From Calothrix sp. NIES-4105 (lineage in GTDB: Bacteria; Cyanobacteriota; Cyanobacteriia; Cyanobacteriales; Nostocaceae), in the NCBI RefSeq assembly GCF_002368415.1, contig NZ_AP018290.1, positions 5,655,614 to 5,719,613 of the forward strand: a stretch of 64,000 bases of DNA. The letters run 5' to 3'. How positions within the stretch are numbered: the stretch's first letter is position 1; the number at the start of each line of letters is the position of its first letter. Positions 8,608-17,821 of this stretch are shown one piece after another. The notes below the pieces were generated by a model. It was not told the DNA's origin. It saw only the letters and a program-made list of their open reading frames with translations, and made no database searches. The translations under genes were made by a program, and so were the position numbers.

Positions 8608-9370
8608 CGAACTTGATACGAGAATGCGCGTTTTTGAAACAGCGCATGACCACTGTGTTTTACCAGGCATTTATATAGTTGCCCGGTTAGATGGACGCAG
8701 CTTTACTCGGTTGACCAAAGAAGTGCATAAATTTGAGGCGCCGTTCGATGAGAAATTCCGCGATATGATGCTAGCAACAGTCGAGCATTTAATGAACAGC
8801 GGTATAGATATTATTTACGGCTTTACAGAAAGTGACGAAATATCTTTATTATTCGCATACGATGAAGTAAGCTTTGGGCGTAAAACACGCAAGCTAAATT
8901 CAATCTTAGCAGGAGAAGCTAGCGCGCGGTTCTCGTTGCTTTTAGGTGATATGGCTTGCTTTGATTGTCGCATATCTCAACTACCTAATATTACAGAAGT
9001 CGTCAACTATTTCCGTTGGCGTAATGAAGACGCACACCGTAACGCACTCAATGCACATTGTTATTGGTGCTTACGTCGTGACGGCAAAAGCGCTAGACTT
9101 GCAACCAGTATGATGGAAGGATTATCTATAGCAGATAAAAACGAACTTTTGTTTCAACACGGAATTAACTTTAATAACCTTCCTAACTGGCAAAAACGAG
9201 GAGTAGGACTGTATTGGGAAGAATATCAAAAAGAAGGATTTAATCCCAAAACTGGGGAAACAGTTCCCGCTATTAGGCGCCGTATTAAGCGAGATTTAGA
9301 ATTACCTATGAGAGACGAGTATAGCAATTTTATTAGAAGCTTATTAGATATTAAATGTGGAGAATTGTAG
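8597..9370 (+). CDS. Thg1-like 3'-5' nucleotidyltransferase (tRNA-repair polymerase)
   Basis: 257 residues from the GTG at 8597, preceded by GAGG about 10 bases upstream. An upstream in-frame start at 8534 would overlap the kinase gene far more and adds non-homologous residues. It matches the tRNAHis guanylyltransferase superfamily: VARLDGRSFTRLTKE with metal-binding Asp32, and YGFTESDEISLLF with Asp80-Glu81. Thg1-like proteins add nucleotides in the 3'-5' direction to the 5' end of tRNAs and in bacteria are linked to repair of 5'-truncated tRNAs. The operon with a P-loop kinase and an unknown protein supports RNA end repair. A perfect hairpin follows the stop codon. Confidence 0.88.
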   Translation: MKFDELDTRMRVFETAHDHCVLPGIYIVARLDGRSFTRLTKEVHKFEAPFDEKFRDMMLATVEHLMNSGIDIIYGFTESDEISLLFAYDEVSFGRKTRKLNSILAGEASARFSLLLGDMACFDCRISQLPNITEVVNYFRWRNEDAHRNALNAHCYWCLRRDGKSARLATSMMEGLSIADKNELLFQHGINFNNLPNWQKRGVGLYWEEYQKEGFNPKTGETVPAIRRRIKRDLELPMRDEYSNFIRSLLDIKCGEL

Positions 9371-9412
9371 CACATCTGTCTCAGATGTGCAGTGAAATAA
9401 TTTATTTTTTAC
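9370..9412 (+). terminator. Rho-independent-like terminator after the Thg1-like gene
   Basis: GCACATCTG (9370-9378), a TCT loop, then CAGATGTGC (9382-9390): a perfect 9-bp stem. It is followed by an AT-rich tract ending in a T-run near 9403-9410. It marks the end of the three-gene operon. Confidence 0.75.
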
Positions 9413-9482
9413 CACAGAGACACAGAGGACACAGAGAGAGGAAAAATTAACCACAAAGGCACAAAGGACACAAAGGAAGAAT
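9411..9482. repeat. Short tandem heptamer-like repeats
   Basis: ACCACAGAGACACAGAGGACACAGAG followed by ACCACAAAGGCACAAAGG-type units. The same cyanobacterial interspersed repeat recurs near 12109, 18664, 40684, 42165, 43964 and 59043. No coding potential. Confidence 0.7.
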
Positions 9483-9574
9483 TATTACCCACATTCCGCA
9501 CCCTAGGCACCTTCCTTAATTAAAAACTCGTCGTCACAAGTCATAATATATGAAACTTCTATGAATAAACTACT

Positions 9575-9821
9575 ATGAACTGGAAAACATATATTCACTC
9601 AAACCCAAATATTCTACTTGGAAAACCTGTAATTAAAGGAACAAGGTTATCAGTGGAGTTTATTTTGGGCTTGTTTTCGCTTATGTTGGACTCAACAGCA
9701 AGTTTTGGAAAGCTACCCAACTCTTAATTCTGAAGCAATTCAGGCTGTATTTGCATTTGCTGCAGAATGTCTCAAAGAGGATGTATTTTATACACCGCTA
9801 CTTTCTGCTGAGGCTGGTTAA
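9575..9821 (+). pseudogene. DUF433 antitoxin-like gene, frameshifted
   Basis: From ATG 9575 the frame encodes MNWKTYIHSNPNILLGKPVI then KGTRLSVEFILGLF, the start of DUF433 (antitoxin partner of DUF5615/PIN-like toxins). After about 9672 the homology moves by one base and resumes as WTQQQVLESYPTLNSEAIQA to a TAA at 9819-9821. The total of 247 bases is not a multiple of three, consistent with one inserted base or a sequencing error. The stop overlaps the ATG of the partner gene. Confidence 0.8.
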
Positions 9822-10178
9822 TGCGATTTGGGCGCCAATGAAAATTTTCCGTTGCCGAGTGTGCGTATGCTGCGCCAAGCAGGATATGATATTGCATCTA
9901 TAACCGAAGACTCTCTAGGCATTGAGGATACAGAAGTTCTGTCTCGCGCGGTCGAGGAAGAAAGATTTATATTAACGTTTGACCGCGACTACGGGGAGCT
10001 TATTTATCGTTTGAGGTTGCCTTCACCAAGAGGCGTTATTTATTTGCGCTTCCGTCCTCAAAGTCCGGAGGAACCAGCAATAATAATATTCAATTTATTA
10101 CAAACAGAAGGTTTGCTGTTTGAGGACAGGTTTACAGTTGTTGACCGTGACCAAATTCGTCAACGCCCTTTACCTTAG
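9821..10178 (+). pseudogene. DUF5615 PIN-like toxin gene, frameshifted at its start
   Basis: The natural start should be ATG 9821 (MRF...), overlapping the antitoxin stop, but that frame stops after six codons. The homologous frame (NENFPLPSVRMLRQAGYD, then ITEDSLGIEDTEVLSRA, then ILTFDRDYGELIY with the PIN-like DRD) is open only from about 9828. Family proteins begin MRFLADENFP, so one extra base lies between codon 3 and NENFP, exactly at a GGCGCC palindrome. An alternative TTG start at 9828 would omit the first acidic Asp. The unit is therefore probably inactive; a sequencing error is possible. Confidence 0.72.
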
Positions 10179-10350
10179 AAGTACTACCATATATTGTTTC
10201 TTTTTGCTTGGGGGAAGTTCAGTTTAGTATATTCGTTTTTCTTTTTCACAGTTATGTAAAGTTTTGTAAAGAAAGGTTTGCTCTGCATAAAAGCCTGCTG
10301 TGCGGGAACATAGCAAGATAGACCTTCTCTAGTAAAGTAACCTTCCATCA

Positions 10351-11028
10351 ATGAACGGCGCCAACGATGACACAGAGAATCTTCTTAATGAGCAATTGCA
10401 GCAGTTAATCTGTGAAGCTAAACAGTTTCCTTTGACTGATGAGAATCCTACTATTCGAGCAAAACGACGAATAGCTTTAAATAAGCTAATTAGTGCTATT
10501 CGGAGTTCTGGGAAAGTAAGCCGTTTAATAAAGTGGATGGGTGAGCCTAACTATCAAGACTATTACAATGAGGCATTACAGCAAACTTTTATCGAGGTAT
10601 GTAACAGAATTGACCAATACAATCCACAATATGCGGTGATGGCATGGGTGAATGAAATCTTAAAATGTCGTATTTATGATGTTGTCAAGAAAGACAAAAA
10701 GAAAGGAATTACTATGTTTCCTAAAACTGAGACGATTTCTAGAGTTTTGTCTTTAGATGAGATCAGAAAAGAAATATCATCATGTTCATTTGTATCTGAT
10801 GAGGAACAGTTAAAAGAAATTATTGAAGCAGATACGGATAATTACTTAAAGAATGAGTCGATTCAGGGAGATACTTCAATTACTTTACAAGTACTTTTAC
10901 TGATGATATTAGATGGAAAAAAATGGATAGAAATTTCTCAAGATACAGGAATTGCAATTTCCACACTTTCTTGCTTTTACAGCCGCCGACTGCGTAATGT
11001 AATTGCTTACGTCAAGCAATATATATAG
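10351..11028 (+). CDS. Sigma-70-like (ECF-type) transcription factor
   Basis: 225 residues. A region-2-like segment (DYYNEALQQTFIEVCNRIDQ, then VMAWVNEILKCRIYDVVKK) and a C-terminal region-4-like helix-turn-helix (WIEISQDTGIAISTLSCFYS then RRLRNVI). It is divergent from housekeeping sigma factors. In cyanobacteria such sigma-like genes often precede a DUF1822 gene, as here (50 bases to the next start). It probably controls the neighbouring CHAT/TPR or envelope genes, an inference from gene order. Start ATG 10351 has no strong ribosome-binding site. Confidence 0.78.
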   Translation: MNGANDDTENLLNEQLQQLICEAKQFPLTDENPTIRAKRRIALNKLISAIRSSGKVSRLIKWMGEPNYQDYYNEALQQTFIEVCNRIDQYNPQYAVMAWVNEILKCRIYDVVKKDKKKGITMFPKTETISRVLSLDEIRKEISSCSFVSDEEQLKEIIEADTDNYLKNESIQGDTSITLQVLLLMILDGKKWIEISQDTGIAISTLSCFYSRRLRNVIAYVKQYI

Positions 11029-11078
11029 AAGCGCATTTGAATAATTTATTTAGGACAGTAACAGCAGCGAGAATTATT

Positions 11079-12002
11079 ATGAATACCACTGAACAGTTAA
11101 GCTTTAGTTTACCGTTATCGTTTAAAGCACATGCAATTGCCCAAGAGTTGTGTCAAGGAATATCTAACCCAGAAAAAGCTGAACAAGTTTATCTGAATAG
11201 TTTGGCTGTGTTTGCAGTTGATAATTATCTCCGCTGCATGGGTTTTGATACTAACTGGGAGAAAAGTGACAGCCGTGATAAATTAGCAATACAATTAATG
11301 GACGTAGCCGATTTAGAAATAAAGACTATTGGTAAATTAGAATGTCGTCCTGTTTTGCTTGGAGTAGAGCAATTAGAGATTCCTCCCGAAGTATGGGAGT
11401 CGAGAATTGGTTACGTAGCAGTGCAGCTAGATGACTCTTTGCGAGAAGCTAATATTTTAGGATTTGTCTATGAAGCGGCGCCGTCTATTGCATTACATCA
11501 ATTACAATCATTAGAAGATTTTCTACTCCACTTAAGTAAATTAGAGCAAGTAATAAGCCCACAGCACGAACCATCAAAGATAATTAAGATTGGGCAATGG
11601 TTGGAAGGATGCGTTGATGCAGGTTGGGAGAAAATAGACGAATTATTAAAACCTCAACAGTTGGGACTAGCTTTTAAGAATGAAGTTAGCATGACACGGG
11701 GTCAAAAAGTGGATTTAGGAATGCAAATTGATAAACTTTCCCTAGCCTTAGTTGTAAAAGTTACATCTGACAAAACCGAAGAACTGGGTATTTTAACTCA
11801 AGTACATCCATTTGGAAAAACAAGTTTACCCGAAGGTGTCAAATTAATTGTTAGCGATGAATTTGGAGAAACTGTTTTAGAAGCAGTATCGCGCGAAGAA
11901 GATAATTGGATTCAATCTGAGTTTAGCGCTGATTTGGGAGAGAAGTTTCAAATTAAGGTTGTTTATGGAGATTCTGAGGTGAGCAAGGAATTTGAGGTGT
12001 GA
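11079..12002 (+). CDS. DUF1822 family protein
   Basis: 307 residues from ATG 11079; the frame also opens at a TTG at 11037, but the family starts near MNTTEQLSFSLPLSF. DUF1822 features: an N-terminal helical part (NSLAVFAVDNYLRCMGFDTN), then VADLEIKTIGKLECRPV, then a region on regulation of long-term survival of peptide bonds unknown, and a C-terminal beta-rich region resembling a sandwich (VKLIVSDEFGETVLEA). Function is unknown; it typically accompanies a sigma-like gene and CHAT/CHASE2-type proteins in cyanobacteria. Soluble, no signal. Confidence 0.8.
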   Translation: MNTTEQLSFSLPLSFKAHAIAQELCQGISNPEKAEQVYLNSLAVFAVDNYLRCMGFDTNWEKSDSRDKLAIQLMDVADLEIKTIGKLECRPVLLGVEQLEIPPEVWESRIGYVAVQLDDSLREANILGFVYEAAPSIALHQLQSLEDFLLHLSKLEQVISPQHEPSKIIKIGQWLEGCVDAGWEKIDELLKPQQLGLAFKNEVSMTRGQKVDLGMQIDKLSLALVVKVTSDKTEELGILTQVHPFGKTSLPEGVKLIVSDEFGETVLEAVSREEDNWIQSEFSADLGEKFQIKVVYGDSEVSKEFEV

Positions 12003-12148
12003 AGTTGGCAACGGATATAACGGATGTAACGGATGGTTTATTGGTTAACAACATAAATCTATTTGTTGGGCGCCTTAAAATTAATTCATAAACCATCATC
12101 TTTCTTTGTGTCCTTTGTGATCTTTGTGGTTCATTTTTTTGAAAACGC

Positions 12149-12183
12149 AAGAAACCGGGTTTGTTAGAAACCTGGTTTCTTCT
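12149..12183. repeat. Inverted repeat of the AGAAACCGGGTTTCT family
   Basis: AAGAAACCGGGTTT pairs with AAACCTGGTTTCTT across a short GTTAG-type spacer. It is a common cyanobacterial interspersed palindrome. The 12003-12240 gap also carries AACGGAT-type repeats (12006-12036) and CTTTGTG-type heptamers (12109-12134). Confidence 0.7.
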
Positions 12184-12240
12184 CGTAACCATTTAAAATT
12201 GCTATAATACCGTCTAGGAGCTTCTTCGTGGTTCACGTTT

Positions 12241-12837
12241 ATGACTTTGACTAATCCAGTCCTTGAAAAACCTACCACACCTCAAAGTACTTACGTTGTA
12301 CTATATGATGTAAGTTGGGAACAGCTTGAACAACTTGATATTACTCTTGCACAAACAGGCGCCCGACTAACTTATCTGGATGGTATTCTCGAAATCATGT
12401 CTCCACTTTCTGATGACCATGAAGATTCAAAGAAAACAGTCGCAATGTTGCTTGAAGTCTACATGCGAAGCAAGAATATCAGATTTTACGCTCGTGGAAG
12501 CGCAACTGTTGGTAAGAGTGAAAATAAAACTCGCAGAGAACCGGATGAGTCATATAATTTAGAAACTAAGAAACCCATTCCTGATTTAATTGTAGAAGTT
12601 ACAGTCACAAGTGGTGGTATCAATAAACTTGAAATCTACAAACGCTTAGGTGTACCGGAAGTTTGGTACTGGGAAGATGGATTAATCTCAGTTTATTCGC
12701 TACAAGCAGGTGAATATGAAAAAGTCACTAAGAGTGCGCTGTTACCTGACTTAGATTTAGAATTACTCGCGCGGTATTCACGCATGGCTGACCAATACGA
12801 TGCTGTCGCTGAATATACTCAAGCTATTTCTGCATAA
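12241..12837 (+). CDS. Uma2 family putative endonuclease (DUF820)
   Basis: 198 residues, the normal length. Restriction-endonuclease-like fold; the family signature is visible as RLTYLDGILEIMSP at the N-terminus and KPIPDLIVEVTVTSG followed by KLEIYKRLGVPEVWYWEDG, holding the PD-(D/E)XK-like Asp, Glu and Lys. Uma2 proteins are widely amplified in cyanobacteria with unproven function. This gene separates DUF1822 from the CHAT gene and may be a later insertion. A second, longer Uma2 gene lies at 34014. Confidence 0.87.
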   Translation: MTLTNPVLEKPTTPQSTYVVLYDVSWEQLEQLDITLAQTGARLTYLDGILEIMSPLSDDHEDSKKTVAMLLEVYMRSKNIRFYARGSATVGKSENKTRREPDESYNLETKKPIPDLIVEVTVTSGGINKLEIYKRLGVPEVWYWEDGLISVYSLQAGEYEKVTKSALLPDLDLELLARYSRMADQYDAVAEYTQAISA

Positions 12838-13128
12838 AACTGGACAGGCGCCGTTGATAATATATGGTGATGGCAATGGTGCTACAAATCAACTCTTGTG
12901 GCAACTCTTGTGGGATGGGCGTCCTCGCCCGTCCCAAAGTATTTCCTATTTGAGTTTATGTAAATTAATATTAAGATTACGTAGATTTGCATAATATTTT
13001 ACCAGCAAGCAAGATTTTTAGATAGGCGGTTCTAATAACGGCGCCTACTGCGAGTGCATGAAACCACACTCAGCACTCCGTAAAGACGCGATTAATCGCG
13101 TCTCTACTCACTACAAAGGGTAACGAGT
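12838..13128. other. Intergenic region with two palindromic repeats
   Basis: No gene seen. GGGATGGGCGTCCTCGCCCGTCCC-type inverted repeat lies at 12912-12935, and AGACGCGATTAATCGCGTCT at 13084-13103, the latter only about 25 bases before the CHAT start codon, where it could influence the leader RNA. Confidence 0.6.
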
Positions 13129-16100
13129 ATGGCAAAGTTGGTTGTCCTCAAGTTTGAGGGTAATTTTGGTGAGGGGTTTGGTGTTGGTTTGGAAATTAGT
13201 GAAGATGGTGAACGTCCGTTTGTTGAGGTGGACGATAGCCAGTTGGGATTACCTGCTATTGAGAGTTTACCTAACGTTTATCAAGAGTGGCGCCGAAGCT
13301 ATCGCAGTTTGGATGGATACAGAATTAAACCGAAGAAGGAGCAAATCTCGAATGTGAAGTTTGTTTCGCTGAGACAGGAGTGTGATAAGTTAACGGGTAT
13401 TGTTAAGGATGATTTTAAACTTTGGTTGCAGGCTGATTCTTTTCGGGCAATTAAGGAGCAATGTTTAGCGGTATTGTCTCCGAGTGATGAAGTGCGGGTA
13501 ATTATTCGCAGTGTTGAACCGCAGCTGCGTAAGCTTCCCTGGCATTTATGGGATTTATTTGAGTATTTTCCAGATGCGGAAGTCGGTTTGAGTTCGTTTT
13601 CTTCACAGCGTTTTACAAGGCAATACCGTCCGGTTGTGAGAATTTTGGTTGTTTTGGGCAATAGTGAGGGTATTAATGTTCGTGAAGATGAAAGGGAGTT
13701 GAAAAGTTACTGTAGTGATGCGGCTTCCATTGTGGTTTTGGCTGAACCTTTACCAAGTCAGTTGAATGAGTGTCTTTGGGATGAGGAAGGTTGGGATATT
13801 TTATTTTTCTCTGGTCATAGTCGTACTGAGTCTGCACAAGGAAGAATTTTTCTTAACCAAACTGATAGTTTGACGATGCAGGATTTGAATGAGGGGTTGA
13901 AAACTGCGGTTCGTCGTGGTTTACAGTTGGCTTTTTTCAATTCCTGCGATGGTTTGGGTATTGCTGCCCAGTTGGAGAGTTTGCATATCCCGCAAATTAT
14001 TGTGATGCGGGAACCTGTTCCTGATAAAGTCGCTAACCAGTTTTTGAAGTACTTTTTTCGGGAGTTTACGCGCGGTCAGTCTTTATATAGATCTGTAAAT
14101 ATCGCGCGCAAGAAGTTACAGGGGTTAGAGAAGGATTATCCTTGTGCTAGCTGGTTGCCTGTTATAGTTCAGAATTTATTGGAAAAACCTCCAACTTGGC
14201 AGAGTTTAGGCGCCATTTTTCATTGTCCTTATCGTGGGTTAGCTGCATTTAAAGAGGAGGATGCACCTTATTTTTATGGCAGGGAAGAGGTGACGCAACG
14301 GTTGGTTAGTAAGGTGAAGCACTCTTCTTTGGTGGCAATTGTTGGCGCCTCGGGTAGTGGTAAGTCTTCGGTGGTGTTTGCTGGGTTGGCGCCGAAATTG
14401 AAGGAGGATAAAAGTAATGATTGGCAGGTTGTTTGTTTTCGTCCAGGCAACCGTGTTTTTGAATCTTTGGCTGTTGCGGTGGGGGGTGAAGGGGAGAGGT
14501 TAAACCAGTTGGAATTAGAAGTTGAGTTAAAGTCGAGTAGTTATGCTTTACAAAACTTAATTGAACCGATTGTTTTTGCGTCTCCGAGGCGCCGATTACT
14601 TATTATTGTTGACCAATTTGAGGAGGTTTACACGCTTTGTAGTAATGCGCCAGAACGTAAGCTGTTTATTGATAGTTTGCTTAATGCTGTTGAGAATGTT
14701 CCTGGTTTGACAGTGGTTTTGACGCTGCGGGCTGATTTTTATGGCGAAGCTTTATCTTATAATCGGTTTGCCAATGTTTTAACTGGCGCCCAGTTTAATT
14801 TGGGGGCAATGAATGTTGATGAGTTAAAGTTAGCGATTGAACAACCTGCTAAGAATATTAATGTTGAGTTGGAATTGGGGTTGACAGAACGGTTGATTCA
14901 TGCTGTGTCAGAGTCTCCGAGTGATTTACCTTTGCTTGAATTTACTTTGACTCAGTTGTGGGATAAACAATACGAAGGTAAACTGACTCATCAAGCTTAT
15001 GAACAAATTGGTGGTGTAGAAACTGCATTGTCACATTATGCGGAAGCTGTTTATGCCAAACTCAGCGTTACTGATAAAAAGAAAGTGCAGCAAATATTTA
15101 TTCAGTTAGTGCAACCAAGAGAAATTAATGCTGATATTCGTCGTCTTGCGACTCGTGAGGAAGTTAAAGATAACTGGGAGTTAGTGACTAAGTTAGCTGA
15201 CGCGCGTTTGGTTGTGACGAACCGCAATGAAGTTACAGAAACCGAAACTGTGGAAATAGTCCACGAAGCATTAATCAAAAACTGGCGCCGTCTGCGAAAA
15301 TGGATGCGAGAAGATGGAGAATTTCGGCGCTGGCAAGAACAACTTCGGGCTGCTGTGCGACAATGGGAAAATAGCGATAGAGATACAGGCGCCTTATTAC
15401 GAGGTAAACCGTTAGCTTTTGCTGAAAACTGGTTATTGGAACGTTTGAATGAGATTAGTACAGTTGAACAGCGTTTTATCAATTTAAGCATTAAGTTACG
15501 CGACAAAGAGCAAAAAGCAAAGATAGCTGCAAAAAGACAAGCTATTATCATGTTGACAGTAGCTTTACTAGCAACATTTATATTTGCTTGTGTAGCTGTA
15601 GCACAACGACATCAAGCGCAGGTGAGCGAGTTAAAAACTTTGGTTTCTTCAGCTAAATCACTGTTAAACTCAGAAAACGAGGTTGAAGCATCCCTAACTG
15701 CACTACAAAGTATTCAAAGTTTAAAGAACTTTCCGACATTAGATAGTAAAGCGAGAACTAGATTTACTGCTGCGATTTTGGAAATTTTAAATCCGATTCG
15801 ACAGTATAATCAGTTAGACGGACATCAAGGTTATGTCACCAGCGTTGCTTACAGTCCTGATGGTAGTCTTTTAGCTTCAGCAAGTGATGATGCGACGATT
15901 AAAATTTGGCAACGTGATGGTACATTACTGCAAACGCTAGAAGGACACAAAGATAATGTTTTTAGCGTTATTTGGCACAAAAACAGTCAAATTCTCGTTG
16001 CTGCAAGTTTTGATAAAACGATTACTGTATGGCGGCGCCTTAATCGAGAGCGTCTTTTTGACACTAAACCTGTCATCAGGATATCAGAACCAGAGGAAGT

Positions 16101-17628
16101 ATGGGGAGTTGCGTTGAATTCTCAAAGTAATATCTTGGCAACATCTACAAAAAGCGGTCAAGTCAAACTGTACAGTCTAGACGGTAAATTAATTAAAACT
16201 ATTGCAGCACATAACTCGAAAATTTGGAGTGTCAACTTTAGTCCAGATGGAAAAACTTTTGCCACAGCAGGCGCCGATGAGTCGATTAAAATATGGGATA
16301 TGCAAGGGACACTTCTAAAAACCTTGAAGGGTCATAGCGACGAAGTACTAAGTGTCAGCTTTAGTCCAGACAGTAAAAGTTTAGTTTCGACAAGTCAAGA
16401 TAGAACCGTTAAACTGTGGGATGTAACGGGTAAATTATTACATACATTTGAAGAAGCTCACCCAGAAGAAGCATTAGACGCGCGCTTTAGTCCTGACGGT
16501 AAATATATCACTTCCGCAGGCGCCGATAATAAACTCATGGTTTGGGATATTGCCCAAAAGCGAGAACTGTACTATTTTAAACAACGGGGAGATAAAATAT
16601 CGGAAATCGTCTTTAGTCCAGACGGTAAGACCATTGCCAGTGCCAGCGATGATAAAGCAGTCAAACTATGGCATTTAAAAGGTATTTTACCAACTTTAGA
16701 AGGCGCACGTTTCAGCATTAGTCCAGATAATAAAACCATTGCTATCGGAAACGAGCAAGGAATCATCACTTTACAACGGCATAACAAAACACTGCAATTT
16801 AATGCACACAAAGGTAAAATTGTCAAAGTAATTTTTAATCCTACAGGTAACAATATTGCCACGATAGGCGCCGATAATCAAATCAAACTTTGGAATCTTG
16901 AAGGTAAACTTTTAAAAAGCTGGCAAGGACACAGCGGTAACAGTATACTTCCTTATAACCCTATTCAAGATATCAGCTTTCACCCCAACGGTAAAATCCT
17001 TGCCACTATTGGTGGTATCGACAAACAAGTAAAACTCTGGAACCTCGAAGGAACTTTAATCAAAAGCTGGCAAGATGATAACCAAGTAAGGAGTATCAGC
17101 TTTAGTTCAAATGGAACTTTGGCTACTGCTGGCGCCGTAGTAAAATTATGGAATTTGGAAGGTATACTACTGCAAACGTTACAAGGGCATACAGAGAATA
17201 TTGCGTCTATGACATTTAATCAAGACGGTAAATATATAGTTACGGCAAGTAATGATAAAACAGTCAAAATATGGCAATCTAACGGAACCCTATTAAAAAC
17301 GTTAGGTCATCCCAATAATGTTTATAGCGTTGCCATCAGTCCTGATAACCAAGTAGTAGTTACATCAACTATAGATAAAACTCTCTACTTCTGGAGTCTT
17401 GATGGAACACTACTGCACACCATTGCTGAACTTGAAGATGTAGTTAACGAAGTTGGTTTTAGTTCTGACGGTAAAATGCTTGCTTTGGCAGATTTAAATA
17501 AAGTCACTTTATGGAATTTAGATTTAAATTATTTACAACGGCAAACCTGTAACTGGTTGGGAGATTATCTTACAACTCATACGAGTTTAAAAGATGATGA
17601 GGGCAGGCTGCAATATTGCAATAGTTAA
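13129..17628 (+). CDS. CHAT protease-STAND NTPase-TM-WD40 protein
   Basis: 1499 residues. Residues ~1-350: CHAT caspase-like domain, candidate dyad His near 230 in LFFSGHS and Cys near 273 in FFNSCDGLG. Residues ~360-790: STAND-type NTPase, beginning PYRGLAAFKEEDAPYFYGRE, Walker A GASGSGKSS near 405, Walker B-like LLIIVDQFEEVYTL. A hydrophobic segment near 804-826 is a likely transmembrane helix. Residues ~895-1480: about 14 WD40 repeats, enough for two seven-bladed propellers. STAND proteins oligomerise when their sensor domain detects a ligand; here that would activate a protease. It follows sigma-like and DUF1822 genes. A signalling, cell-death or defence role is plausible but unproven. 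Confidence 0.9.
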   Translation: MAKLVVLKFEGNFGEGFGVGLEISEDGERPFVEVDDSQLGLPAIESLPNVYQEWRRSYRSLDGYRIKPKKEQISNVKFVSLRQECDKLTGIVKDDFKLWLQADSFRAIKEQCLAVLSPSDEVRVIIRSVEPQLRKLPWHLWDLFEYFPDAEVGLSSFSSQRFTRQYRPVVRILVVLGNSEGINVREDERELKSYCSDAASIVVLAEPLPSQLNECLWDEEGWDILFFSGHSRTESAQGRIFLNQTDSLTMQDLNEGLKTAVRRGLQLAFFNSCDGLGIAAQLESLHIPQIIVMREPVPDKVANQFLKYFFREFTRGQSLYRSVNIARKKLQGLEKDYPCASWLPVIVQNLLEKPPTWQSLGAIFHCPYRGLAAFKEEDAPYFYGREEVTQRLVSKVKHSSLVAIVGASGSGKSSVVFAGLAPKLKEDKSNDWQVVCFRPGNRVFESLAVAVGGEGERLNQLELEVELKSSSYALQNLIEPIVFASPRRRLLIIVDQFEEVYTLCSNAPERKLFIDSLLNAVENVPGLTVVLTLRADFYGEALSYNRFANVLTGAQFNLGAMNVDELKLAIEQPAKNINVELELGLTERLIHAVSESPSDLPLLEFTLTQLWDKQYEGKLTHQAYEQIGGVETALSHYAEAVYAKLSVTDKKKVQQIFIQLVQPREINADIRRLATREEVKDNWELVTKLADARLVVTNRNEVTETETVEIVHEALIKNWRRLRKWMREDGEFRRWQEQLRAAVRQWENSDRDTGALLRGKPLAFAENWLLERLNEISTVEQRFINLSIKLRDKEQKAKIAAKRQAIIMLTVALLATFIFACVAVAQRHQAQVSELKTLVSSAKSLLNSENEVEASLTALQSIQSLKNFPTLDSKARTRFTAAILEILNPIRQYNQLDGHQGYVTSVAYSPDGSLLASASDDATIKIWQRDGTLLQTLEGHKDNVFSVIWHKNSQILVAASFDKTITVWRRLNRERLFDTKPVIRISEPEEVWGVALNSQSNILATSTKSGQVKLYSLDGKLIKTIAAHNSKIWSVNFSPDGKTFATAGADESIKIWDMQGTLLKTLKGHSDEVLSVSFSPDSKSLVSTSQDRTVKLWDVTGKLLHTFEEAHPEEALDARFSPDGKYITSAGADNKLMVWDIAQKRELYYFKQRGDKISEIVFSPDGKTIASASDDKAVKLWHLKGILPTLEGARFSISPDNKTIAIGNEQGIITLQRHNKTLQFNAHKGKIVKVIFNPTGNNIATIGADNQIKLWNLEGKLLKSWQGHSGNSILPYNPIQDISFHPNGKILATIGGIDKQVKLWNLEGTLIKSWQDDNQVRSISFSSNGTLATAGAVVKLWNLEGILLQTLQGHTENIASMTFNQDGKYIVTASNDKTVKIWQSNGTLLKTLGHPNNVYSVAISPDNQVVVTSTIDKTLYFWSLDGTLLHTIAELEDVVNEVGFSSDGKMLALADLNKVTLWNLDLNYLQRQTCNWLGDYLTTHTSLKDDEGRLQYCNS

Positions 17629-17632
17629 AGAT

Positions 17633-17782
17633 GATCCCCCCTAACCCCCCTTAATAAGGGGGGAACAAGAGGGGTTGCGCGCGCTCCTTTTAAAAAGGGG
17701 ACTTTCACAAAACTCTTAGCCCACCTTATCAAAGCTTTCAGAAAACTCTTAGCCCCCCTTATTAAGGGGGGTTGGGGGGATC
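17633..17782. repeat. MITE-like inverted repeat (GATCCCCCCTAACCCCCC family)
   Basis: The left arm at 17633-17663 and right arm at 17753-17782 are near-perfect inverse complements (~30 bp), separated by ~90 bases with further partial copies. Related sequence is at 38327-38476, and partial copies near 21960 and 32480. It lies between the CHAT gene and the TPR gene. Confidence 0.7.
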
Positions 17783-17821
17783 AAAAAATACCCCCAGCAA
17801 TTAACCAACACTCAAAAACTT

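Noticed and set aside
12800-12994. 64-codon plus-strand frame after Uma2
   Set aside because: Runs through a palindromic repeat and overlaps the Uma2 end; no recognisable features.
13299-13661. 120-codon minus-strand frame inside the CHAT gene
   Set aside because: Antisense shadow of a well-supported coding region.
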